A stretch of 64,000 nucleotides of DNA from Echinicola vietnamensis DSM 17526 (GTDB lineage: Bacteria; Bacteroidota; Bacteroidia; Cytophagales; Cyclobacteriaceae): positions 4,342,001 to 4,406,000 of the forward strand of contig NC_019904.1 of the NCBI RefSeq assembly GCF_000325705.1. Direction: 5' to 3'. Positions 44,431 through 52,112 of this stretch are shown here, piece after piece. Numbering within the stretch: the first letter of the stretch is position 1; each line of letters opens with the position of its first letter. The notes under the pieces are model-generated. The model was not told the origin of the DNA. It searched no databases and worked only from the letters and a program-made list of their open reading frames with translations. The translations under genes and the position numbers were made by a program.

Positions 44431-47319
44431 ATGAAGAAAGCACTACCTAAACGGAAAGCAACGCAGGTGTTTTTATTTTTTGCGCTATTTCTTTCAGGAA
44501 TAAGCCTAGCACTTGCCCAAGAGACGACTACGATCAACGGAACCGTCACAGATGCCGGCACTGCCGAGACCTTGATAGGGGTCAACATCTTAGTGAAAGG
44601 AAAAGTGGTCGGCACTGTCACGGACTTGGACGGCAATTTTTCCTTGGAGGTGCAGCAAGCTCCTCCCCTAACGTTAGTAGTATCCATGGTGGGCTATACC
44701 AGCCAAGAAGTATTGATCACCACTTCCAACGCTACTGATCTGGAGATTAACCTGGAAGAACAAACCCTGCTCGGCCAGGAGGTGGTCGTATCTGCTTCCA
44801 GGGTGGAAGAAAGCATCTTGACCTCTCCCGTTTCCATCGAACAGATGGACATCCTCAGCATCAAGGAAACCGCCAGCGACAGTTACTATAAAGCCATCGC
44901 CAACCTAAAGGGCGTCGACGTCACCTCTTCCTCGATCAATTTCCAAATCCTCAACGCCCGTGGATTCAATTCCACCGGCAACACCCGCTTTGTACAGCTC
45001 ACTGATGGAATGGACACCCAAGCGCCCGCGCTCAATTTCCCCATCAGTAACCTGAACGGCCCCTCCGAGCTGGATGTGGAAACGGTGGAATTTATCCCGG
45101 GTGCATCTTCTGCGCTCTATGGCCCCAATGCCTTTAACGGAATCCTTTTGGTCAATAGCAAGAATCCCTTTGACTACCAAGGCCTAAGTGCCTATTACAA
45201 ACAAGGCGTGAACCATATCAACGGCCGGGAAGGAGAACCCCAAAGTGCCCAGCCAATGTACGAAGGAGCTATCCGATACGCCAAAGCCTTCAACAACAAA
45301 TGGGCCTTTAAGCTTAACGGTTCTTTTATGCGGGCGGAAGACTGGTACGGCACCGACATGAGTGATCTGAATGCAAGAAGCCAAGGTGACCTGCCGTTTA
45401 ACCCCGGCGCCAACCGTGTCCACATTTTCGGAGATGAGGTAGCCAATAACATCGGCCTGCTAAGAAATGTAGGTGCCATTCAGCAACAGGCTGCTGCACT
45501 GGGCATCGACGGTTATCTCCCCAGCATCCCCGATCAAATCGTCTCAAGAACCGGTTATGAAGAACCCTACTTGGTCGATTATGGCGCTGCAGCCTATAAA
45601 TTTAACGGTGCCCTTCACTATCGGATCAATGATTTTCTGGAACTCTCCTACACCTTAAACTACGGCTCGGGCACCTCCGTCTATACAGGAGCCCAGCGTT
45701 ATTCGTTATCGGATTTTGAAATCTCCCAACACAAACTGGAACTGACCGGGGACAACTTCTTCTTGCGGGGCTATACCACGCGTGAAAACTCCGGCGGATC
45801 GTTTATTGCCGACTTGACAGGTGTCCGCATCAACGATACTTGGAAAGACAACTCCTCTTGGTTTGGGGAATACACCCTTGCCTATATGGGCGCATTGGCT
45901 CAGCAAGGCGTAGCTCCTGGAGCCTCTGGTACCGTCGACCAACAAGCGGCAGCCCATCAAGCCGCACGCGGTGTGGCGGACCAAGGTCGCATCATGCCTG
46001 GAACCACGGAATTCAACAACATTTCTGAGCAGGTAAAATCCGATTTTATACCCGAAGGATCGCTTTTCAATGATCGTTCTAGAATGTATATGGCCGAGGG
46101 GCAATATAATTTCAAAAATGAAATTGATTTCATGGACCTGCAAGCTGGCGCCAGCTATCGCCTCTACGAACTGCGCTCAAACGGCACCATCTTCGCCGAT
46201 GTGGAAGGCAATGACATCACCATTTCGGAATATGGAGCCTTTGCCCAAGGGGCAAAAAAAGTCCTGAACGATAAGTTAAAGCTGATGGCCTCAGTCCGCT
46301 ATGACAAAAATGAAAACTTCAAAGGCCAAGTCAATCCTCGCTTTGCCGCCGTATTCTCCCAAGGCAACAGCAATATCAGGCTCTCTTACCAAACCGGCTT
46401 TAGAATGCCCACCACACAGGGACAGCACATCGACCTAAATGTGGTTTCGGCAAGGCTTTTGGGTGGCCTGCCCTATTACCGGGAAAAATACAGGATTTTC
46501 GAAAACGCCTTTTCACTGGCCTCGGTTAATAACTATATCGCCAAAGTAGGTGAAGGATACAGCCCGGCAGCACCGGAAGCCACAGCAGAACTCGTTGCGG
46601 TCAACGACCTACCGGACCTAAGGCCCGAACAGGTAAAATCCTTTGAAATTGGCTATAAAGGACTGTTGGCAGATAATCGGTTATTGATTGACGCGGCATA
46701 TTATTACAATATTTACAATGACTTCATCACTCAAACCGCTGTCAGAAAGGCACCAGGCCCCGTATACCCCGTCCCTGCCAATGGCGACCAAGCTGCGATC
46801 AATGCCGTCAATGCTCCAGCCCTGCTGACCCCAGTGACCACTCCTGGACAGGAAAACACCTTCCAAACCTATACCAACCTGGTCGGCAGCAGTGTCAAGG
46901 CCAACGGAGCCGCCATAGGCATCACCTATAACTTACCCAAAAATTATACCTTCAGCGGCAATTATAATTATAACAAACTGCTGACGACGATAGAAGAAGG
47001 TTTCCTTTCGGACTTCAATACGCCAGAACATAAGTTTAACCTCATCTTTTCCAACAGGAAGCTGACCGAAAGGTTAGGGTTTAACGTCACCTACCGCTAC
47101 CAAACCGCCTTCCGCTGGGAATCTTCCTTTGCAGCCGGCGAAGTGCCGCAGGTGGGCACAGTGGATGCCCAAGTAAGCTATAAGGTCAAAGACTGGAAAT
47201 CCATCATTAAACTCGGAGGATCAAATGTCTTTAACGAACGTTATTTTCTGAATTACGGTGGCCCGACCATTGGCGCCATCTACTACGTGAGCATCACTTT
47301 TGACGAACTCCTAAACTAA
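44431..47319 (+). CDS. TonB-dependent receptor
   Basis: 962 residues. Signal peptide (about 1-30, ending LALAQ); carboxypeptidase-regulatory-like domain (about 33-110: TTINGTVTDAGTAETLIGVN, VVGTVTDLDGNFSL, VSMVGYTSQEV); plug domain (about 118-255: VVVSASRVEES, LNARGFNSTGNTRF, VEFIPGASSALYGPNAFNG); then a large outer-membrane barrel (RLSYQTGFRMPT, LRPEQVKSFEIGYKGLL). The chain ends ISITFDELLN without an aromatic last residue. It lacks the SusC-specific size and SusD partner; instead a GDSL-type lipoprotein gene follows after 6 nt. Imports an unknown ligand, perhaps a product released by that lipoprotein. Confidence 0.93.
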   Translation: MKKALPKRKATQVFLFFALFLSGISLALAQETTTINGTVTDAGTAETLIGVNILVKGKVVGTVTDLDGNFSLEVQQAPPLTLVVSMVGYTSQEVLITTSNATDLEINLEEQTLLGQEVVVSASRVEESILTSPVSIEQMDILSIKETASDSYYKAIANLKGVDVTSSSINFQILNARGFNSTGNTRFVQLTDGMDTQAPALNFPISNLNGPSELDVETVEFIPGASSALYGPNAFNGILLVNSKNPFDYQGLSAYYKQGVNHINGREGEPQSAQPMYEGAIRYAKAFNNKWAFKLNGSFMRAEDWYGTDMSDLNARSQGDLPFNPGANRVHIFGDEVANNIGLLRNVGAIQQQAAALGIDGYLPSIPDQIVSRTGYEEPYLVDYGAAAYKFNGALHYRINDFLELSYTLNYGSGTSVYTGAQRYSLSDFEISQHKLELTGDNFFLRGYTTRENSGGSFIADLTGVRINDTWKDNSSWFGEYTLAYMGALAQQGVAPGASGTVDQQAAAHQAARGVADQGRIMPGTTEFNNISEQVKSDFIPEGSLFNDRSRMYMAEGQYNFKNEIDFMDLQAGASYRLYELRSNGTIFADVEGNDITISEYGAFAQGAKKVLNDKLKLMASVRYDKNENFKGQVNPRFAAVFSQGNSNIRLSYQTGFRMPTTQGQHIDLNVVSARLLGGLPYYREKYRIFENAFSLASVNNYIAKVGEGYSPAAPEATAELVAVNDLPDLRPEQVKSFEIGYKGLLADNRLLIDAAYYYNIYNDFITQTAVRKAPGPVYPVPANGDQAAINAVNAPALLTPVTTPGQENTFQTYTNLVGSSVKANGAAIGITYNLPKNYTFSGNYNYNKLLTTIEEGFLSDFNTPEHKFNLIFSNRKLTERLGFNVTYRYQTAFRWESSFAAGEVPQVGTVDAQVSYKVKDWKSIIKLGGSNVFNERYFLNYGGPTIGAIYYVSITFDELLN

Positions 47320-47325
47320 ACCCAA

Positions 47326-48795
47326 ATGATCATGAAATTACGTAACCAATCGATCTATATACTTCTTACGGGGCTATTGCTCGGGGCATGTCAATACGAA
47401 TTCCCTGAATCACCTGTCCAAGAGCCCGACGCCGGCAATGCTGACTTTTCAAAGTACGTGGCCGTCGGAAACTCCCTTACCGCTGGCCTGATGGACGGCG
47501 CCCTTTACAATCGTGCCCAGCAGCACTCCTTTGCTGTGATTTTAGCGGGACAATTGGAAGCTGCGGGTGGCGGAGCCTTTAATGTTCCGGACATTGATTC
47601 CGAAAACGGTTTCTTCTCCATGGGACCAAACGGCCCGCTTGGAAGGCTGATTCTGACGACGGCACCCAATGGCTCCATTTCCCCGGCCCCTATTGGCCCG
47701 GGAGAAATTCCTGCGCCCTACACTGGTGACAAGGCCTCTTTGAATAATTTCGGCGTGCCCGGGATCACCCTGGGACAAGCCCTGACCCCCATGACTGGTG
47801 GCCCGGCCAGTGAACAAAACCCTGCGTACTCGCCACTCTATGCAAGATTTGCCAGCGCCCCTGGCCAATCGACCATTATCGGAGATGCAGCAGCTGCTCT
47901 CGCCGACGGCGGGACATTCTTTAGCTTTTGGCTGGGATCGAACGACGTATTGGGCTATGCCATAGATGGTGCTTCCAACCCAAACATCCTAACCTCAAAT
48001 GAAGATTTCCAAGCCAGGCTAACCGCCGCTTTGGGTACCATGCTCCAAGCCAACACGGCTGCCTTCGGTGTCGTGTTGAACATCCCTCCCTTTAATCACT
48101 TGCCCTACTTTAACTTGGTCCCATATAACGCTGTTCCCCTCACCCAATCCGAAGCCGATCAAGCCAACCAAGCCTATGCCCTATATAATGGAGGCCTTCA
48201 GCAGGCTGCACTAGGCGGCCTCATCACAGAAGAAGAACGGCAATACAGAACCATTACCTTCACCGCTGGCGCCAATGCCTTTGTCATGGAAGATGAAAGC
48301 CTGACAGACCTTAGTGCACTAGGCTTGCCACCCATTCGCCAAAGTACCGCAGAGGATAAAACCACCTTACCGCTGGCACAAGCATTGGGTGCCCCTTCCA
48401 GTGAACACCCGAATGGCAAAAGAGGAGTTACATTTCCCGTGGAAGATGAGTTCATGCTGATCCCCGATGAACAAGCCGAGGTCAATGCAAAAATCACCAG
48501 CTTTAACGAGATGATCGCTGCAACAGTCGATGCCAACGCTGAACGCCTGGTGCTAGTCGATGCAGCATCCTTTATTGAGCAAGTCGCCGCAGGACAGGTC
48601 AATGCTGGAGGAGTCGCCCTTAACGCCAGCATCATTCCTCCCAATGGTGGATTTTCCGTGGATGGGGTCCATCCAAACGGACGCGCCCATGCTTTCTTGA
48701 CCAACTTGGTCATCGATGCCATAAATGCCAAATGGGAAGCCAACATCCTAAAAGTAAACCCCAATGCTTACGTAGGAAACGACCTTCCTAGGTAA
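47326..48795 (+). CDS. SGNH/GDSL-type hydrolase lipoprotein
   Basis: 489 residues. Lipobox LLLGAC (Cys at about 22). SGNH blocks are present: block I AVGNSLTAG (Asn in place of Asp in GDSL, Ser as nucleophile), a late Gly in the TLGQAL region, block III FWLGSNDVLG (G-x-N-D), and block V VDGVHPNGRAH (D-x-x-H). A large insert of about 150 residues separates blocks III and V. Starts at 47326, or at the second ATG 6 nt later. Just downstream of a TonB receptor, so probably an outer-membrane esterase or lipase feeding it, in place of a SusD. Substrate unknown. Confidence 0.85.
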   Translation: MIMKLRNQSIYILLTGLLLGACQYEFPESPVQEPDAGNADFSKYVAVGNSLTAGLMDGALYNRAQQHSFAVILAGQLEAAGGGAFNVPDIDSENGFFSMGPNGPLGRLILTTAPNGSISPAPIGPGEIPAPYTGDKASLNNFGVPGITLGQALTPMTGGPASEQNPAYSPLYARFASAPGQSTIIGDAAAALADGGTFFSFWLGSNDVLGYAIDGASNPNILTSNEDFQARLTAALGTMLQANTAAFGVVLNIPPFNHLPYFNLVPYNAVPLTQSEADQANQAYALYNGGLQQAALGGLITEEERQYRTITFTAGANAFVMEDESLTDLSALGLPPIRQSTAEDKTTLPLAQALGAPSSEHPNGKRGVTFPVEDEFMLIPDEQAEVNAKITSFNEMIAATVDANAERLVLVDAASFIEQVAAGQVNAGGVALNASIIPPNGGFSVDGVHPNGRAHAFLTNLVIDAINAKWEANILKVNPNAYVGNDLPR

Positions 48796-48934
48796 ATGAG
48801 TGAAATTTAATCATAAACTGCCAAGCGCATCACAAATGCCTTGCTCGATAAGCCTCTCGCTGCAAACGAGGGTTTGTGGGATATTTGCCCCCAAACCCCA
48901 TGCTGAAACCGAAGGCTATAAGTCTTTGGTCAAC

Positions 48935-49000
48935 CTAGCCCAAGGCCTTGCCTTGGGGTGCAGATTCCATAATTTCTCCCTTTCAGGCTGAAAGCCTAGC
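48935..49000 (+). repeat. CCCAAGGC/GGCTGAAAGCCTAGC repeat, copy 1
   Basis: Contains TAGCCCAAGGCCTTGCCTTG (palindromic core) and, about 35 nt later, CAGGCTGAAAGCCTAGC. The same two blocks in the same order recur at 51672-51738. Confidence 0.65.
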
Positions 49001-49071
49001 TCAGCATTTCGGTAAACACCGCCTTGATGAGGAATGGGTTCAAGCCACTTTTCCAAGGGATGAATGTTGAT

Positions 49072-49437
49072 ATGTTCTTATGGCAGAATATTTCACACCG
49101 CTAAAACGATAGTTTTCCTCCATCCGCACGAACGGGTTTTAGCGGGAAGTTGTGGGGAATAGGGAGGACAATGCGGCTAAAACAGAAAACCTTGGATGGG
49201 CATATTTACCATGGGCTTCACCCATGGCTATGGATGTCTCGAGGTTGTTTCATAAATAAATAATCCGTCATCACGAGCGGAGTGAAGTGATCTCGATGTG
49301 CTTGCATTGCACGTATGACGAGATTGCTTCTTCCGATATCCATCGGAATCGCAATGACGAGGACTTATGAGACAACCTCTGGCTTTTGACTTTACATCAT
49401 ACACAATAACACGGATCAAGCAATATTTCTGGGGGGA
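49072..49437. repeat. Tandem 366-bp duplication, unit 1
   Basis: Nearly matches 49449-49813 along its whole length. Shared landmarks: ATGTTCTTATGGCAGA at the start, TTCCTCCATCCGCACGAACG, GGGAAGTTGTGGGGAATAGG, an embedded MITE-like element, and GATCAAGCAATATTTC at the end. Confidence 0.85.
49241..49379. mobile_element. MITE-like 139-bp element, copy 1
   Basis: Terminal inverted repeats GAGGTTGTTTCATAA and TTATGAGACAACCTC (14 of 15 pair). The interior has ATCCGTCATCACGAGCGGAG, ATGACGAGATTGCTTCTTCC and a GATATCCATCGGAATC palindromic part. No coding capacity. Confidence 0.75.
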
Positions 49438-49448
49438 TGATTTTCGAC

Positions 49449-49813
49449 ATGTTCTTATGGCAGAAAATTCACACCGCTAAAACGATGGTTTTCCTCCATC
49501 CGCACGAACGGGCTTTAGCGGGAAGTTGTGGGGAATAGGGAGGGCAATGCGGCTAAAACTGGCCATGTTGAATGGGTTAATTTACCATTGGCTTCACCCA
49601 TAGCCATGGATGTGTCGAGGTTGTTTCAAAAATAAATAATCCGTCATCACGAGCGGAGTGAAGTGATCTCGATGTACTTTCATTGCACGTATGACGAGAT
49701 TGCTTCTTCCGATATCCATCGGAATCGCAATGACGAGAACTTATGAGACAACCTCTGGCTTTTGAGTTTACATCATGCATAACACCATGGATCAAGCAAT
49801 ATTTCCGGGGGAG
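49449..49813. repeat. Tandem 366-bp duplication, unit 2
   Basis: Second unit, 377 nt from the first. Differences are scattered substitutions and small indels (for example CATACACAATAACACGG in unit 1 against CATGCATAACACCATGG here), so the duplication is not recent. Confidence 0.85.
49617..49755. mobile_element. MITE-like 139-bp element, copy 2
   Basis: Same length and ends as copy 1, with two mismatches in the left terminal repeat (GAGGTTGTTTCAAAA). Confidence 0.75.
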
Positions 49814-49974
49814 CAGCTTTATTTAAAAGGATGCTACTTCATCTGTGGACTGGATAAATCCAAGGTTTGCCGAGAAGTCCTCTTCATAGCAAAAGGCATG
49901 GGTATCGTAAACGTTTAAAGTCCTGTAAGCCGTGGAGAAAAGATATGAACATGGATTTGCCATTTCTTATGCAT

Positions 49975-50006
49975 CCTATCTGTGTCTATCCGTATTCATC
50001 CGTGGC
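49975..50006 (+). repeat. 32-nt dispersed repeat, copy 2
   Basis: 28 of 32 positions identical to 39423-39454, same strand. Confidence 0.7.
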
Positions 50007-50051
50007 TGAATACCAGGAACTTTTCAAAACAGCTGAGAAATGGACACAAAA

Positions 50052-50082
50052 AAAAGCCTCGTAACATAGTAACGAGGCTTTT
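50052..50082 (-). terminator. Terminator of the tRNA-Glu transcript
   Basis: AAAAGCCTCGT (50052-50062) pairs with ACGAGGCTTTT (50072-50082). Read on the minus strand it is followed by a run of T, downstream of both tRNA genes. Confidence 0.8.
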
Positions 50083-50168
50083 CCATTCACTTTAACCACT
50101 AACAACCATAAAACAAAAATTCATCATGCTATAAGCAATCAGAAATGATGAAAACATCACTTTGTCAG

Positions 50169-50240
50169 TAGTCCGTACGGGAATCGAACCCGTGTTTCAT
50201 CCGTGAAAGGGATGCGTCCTAACCCCTAGACGAACGGACC
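50169..50240 (-). tRNA. tRNA-Glu (anticodon TTC)
   Basis: 72 nt cloverleaf. Acceptor GGTCCGT/ACGGACT with G1-U72 wobble; D-arm with GGGGTTAGGAC; anticodon loop CTTTCAC giving TTC; T-arm CGGGTTCGATTCCCG. CCA is not encoded. Identical to the copy 28 nt upstream in transcription order. Confidence 0.95.
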
Positions 50241-50268
50241 ATAAAACAAAAATGGCAAGCTAAAATGG

Positions 50269-50340
50269 TAGTCCGTACGGGAATCGAACCCGTGTTTCAT
50301 CCGTGAAAGGGATGCGTCCTAACCCCTAGACGAACGGACC
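50269..50340 (-). tRNA. tRNA-Glu (anticodon TTC), second copy
   Basis: Identical 72-nt sequence to 50169-50240 and the promoter-proximal copy of the pair. Probably one transcript, with the spacer of 28 nt removed by processing. Confidence 0.95.
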
Positions 50341-50502
50341 ATTTTATTTTTATTTCCTTGCCTTTCTGTAAGGTGATGCAAATATAGAGGGTTAATTTTA
50401 CAATACAAAACCCTGCCAAAAAATATTCTGACCTTTACGCCAACCCACTGGTTATTAGTTAAAAAAAATAAGCTAGCTTATCTTTCATCCATAAATCTTT
50501 TG

Positions 50503-51120
50503 TCAATGTAATTCCTTCAGCTCAAAATCCCCCTGACTTAACACCTCTTTATCTTCATACACCAGTCTCCAGCCCAAGGAATTGGTAAGGACATAAAAAC
50601 GGGCAAGTTCGGCTATCAACCGCCGATTGGCATTTTCCTTTAGGTCTGACCCCTCCACTTTTCTGCGAATGGAGGCATTTACGCGAGACTTAATGGTATT
50701 GATATCATCGGCATCAAATGGATTGAAATAATCCCCAGCAGCATCATAATATTTGAAATCGGGAAAGACCTTTATCTCTGCCTCGGGGATTTCCCTGATG
50801 TACAAAGTCTGGTTGGCCGCATCAATGTCAAACTTCACCTTAGAGAGGTCATAGGCAATTTGTACCTCTGCATTGACGACCACCAAGGCCTTCTTCTTGG
50901 TGATCCACAGATTGCCAAACATCCCCTCGGACTGTTTGTAATTGTATACCTGTGAAAAATGGCCTTCCGTGACGATCAGCTTGCTGACCTGCTTCACCTC
51001 TTGCTGGATCAGGCTGGAACTTTCCTCGAGGGTATTTTTACGCTCGATCCCCCCTGCAATCCAGCGATAAACCCCTATCGCTAGCAGGCCAATTAAAACT
51101 CCGAACAAAAACTTCCGCAT
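50503..51120 (-). CDS. DUF4230 membrane-anchored protein
   Basis: 205 residues. N-terminal membrane anchor (about 4-20: FLFGVLIGLLAIGVYRWI), then a DUF4230 domain: VKQVSKLIVTEGHFSQVYNY, KKALVVVNAEVQIAYDLSKV, DAANQTLYIREIPEAEI, and C-terminal RLIAELARFYVLTNSLGW. Full length for the family, probably facing the periplasm. Function unknown. Third DUF4230-type protein in this window. It stands alone between the tRNA genes and a repeat-rich gap. Confidence 0.9.
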   Translation of the reverse strand: MRKFLFGVLIGLLAIGVYRWIAGGIERKNTLEESSSLIQQEVKQVSKLIVTEGHFSQVYNYKQSEGMFGNLWITKKKALVVVNAEVQIAYDLSKVKFDIDAANQTLYIREIPEAEIKVFPDFKYYDAAGDYFNPFDADDINTIKSRVNASIRRKVEGSDLKENANRRLIAELARFYVLTNSLGWRLVYEDKEVLSQGDFELKELH

Positions 51121-51324
51121 AATTGATTTTGTTTCCGTCTATTTACGGGAAAGATACCCATTTTCTTTTATTTGAAGACACATTTATGCACATCCATTTT
51201 TGTCATCGTGAATGCAGGACCATTTTTTATGGTTAGCCGCAACAAACCTCCAATGAAGAACCTCAAATCAACCGTCCAGGACAATGGCCAAAGAAGTTAC
51301 TGTAAAATCCTTACAACATAAAAA

Positions 51325-51367
51325 ACTCATCAAATTTCCTCTTTTGGAAGACATTTGATGAGTCTTT
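51325..51367 (+). terminator. Terminator-like hairpin
   Basis: ACTCATCAAAT (51325-51335) pairs with ATTTGATGAGT (51353-51363), with an inner TTCC/GGAA pair, followed by CTTTT. No plus-strand gene lies directly upstream, so its transcript is unknown. Confidence 0.5.
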
Positions 51368-51671
51368 TACAGGGATTTCCCAGCTATCCCCTCAATGCTA
51401 TTAAGTTAACCTAACGAATAGATGTCATGTCGAGCGCTTGCCAATCCGGCCTTAGAATACAGACAGGCGAGGCCCTACGCCATGCTTCGACGCAATTTGG
51501 CAAATAGACAGCTCCGCTCAGGACGACTATCAAACTAAAGCATTGGCTATCAAGGCAAACGAATTTAATGAAATCTTCCCATTTTGGTTTCTAAGCCTGA
51601 TAGTGCCTTCAAGCGTGGTTATTTTGTCCCTAACCCCCACCAGAAGCCAAAGCCTGAAGGCCTTACTCACC

Positions 51672-51738
51672 TTAGCCCAAGGCAAGGCTTTGGGGTGATA
51701 TGCCCAACCCCATTCCCTCCGCAGGCTGAAAGCCTAGC
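51672..51738 (+). repeat. CCCAAGGC/GGCTGAAAGCCTAGC repeat, copy 2
   Basis: TAGCCCAAGGCAAGGCTTTG, then GCAGGCTGAAAGCCTAGC. Same two blocks and order as 48935-49000. Confidence 0.65.
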
Positions 51739-51854
51739 GCAACACTTCCTCCAGGTATTTTAACGGCCTTTATTTTAAATTGGCCTTACAGGCCGTAAGG
51801 AGTGTTTGTCCCTACCATTCTAGCCCAATGGGCTCCAATGGGCTGAAGTAAGGT

Positions 51855-51993
51855 GGGGTTGTCTCATAAATAAATAATCCGTCATCACGAACGGAGTGAA
51901 GTGATCTCAATGTGCTTTCATTGCACGTATGACGAGATTGCTTCTTCCGATATCCATCGGAATCGCAATGACGAGGACTTATGAGACAACCTC
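51855..51993. mobile_element. MITE-like 139-bp element, copy 3
   Basis: Same length as the other two copies. Left end GGGGTTGTCTCATAA pairs with TTATGAGACAACCTC at 14 of 15. Lies outside the 366-bp duplication, showing that the 139-bp unit moves on its own. Confidence 0.8.
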
Positions 51994-52112
51994 GAATTTC
52001 CCTTATGCTGCCATTAGCGCCACTTGGACACGGCAGATTTGTGGGCCGAGGTAAACTGGGTTTTCTAAATGCGTTTGCCTTACATTAGCTACCCCCTAAA
52101 GGGCTAATCCAA

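Larger units (their letters stand above)
48796..50051. other. Gene-free, repeat-rich region
   Basis: About 1.25 kb without a supportable gene. It holds one copy of a CCCAAGGC-type dispersed repeat, a 366-bp tandem duplication with two 139-bp MITE-like elements inside it, and a 32-nt dispersed repeat (each listed separately). The two short minus-strand frames at 49228-49419 and 49577-49795 are translations of the MITE copies. Confidence 0.75.
51121..52112. other. Gene-free, repeat-rich gap
   Basis: About 1 kb without a supportable gene. Contains a terminator-like hairpin (51325-51367), the second CCCAAGGC-type repeat (51672-51738) and the third MITE-like element (51855-51993). Confidence 0.75.

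Noticed and set aside
48800..48991. 63-residue plus-strand open frame after the GDSL lipoprotein gene
   Set aside because: Runs into a dispersed repeat; no start signal, domain or coding-like composition.
49228..49795. Two similar short proteins (63 and 72 residues) on the minus strand
   Set aside because: They are translations of the MITE-like copies, and their similarity only reflects the repeated DNA.
50169..50340. Integration site (att) in the tRNA-Glu pair
   Set aside because: No integrase gene or partial tRNA repeat was found near either copy; a simple tandem duplication explains it.
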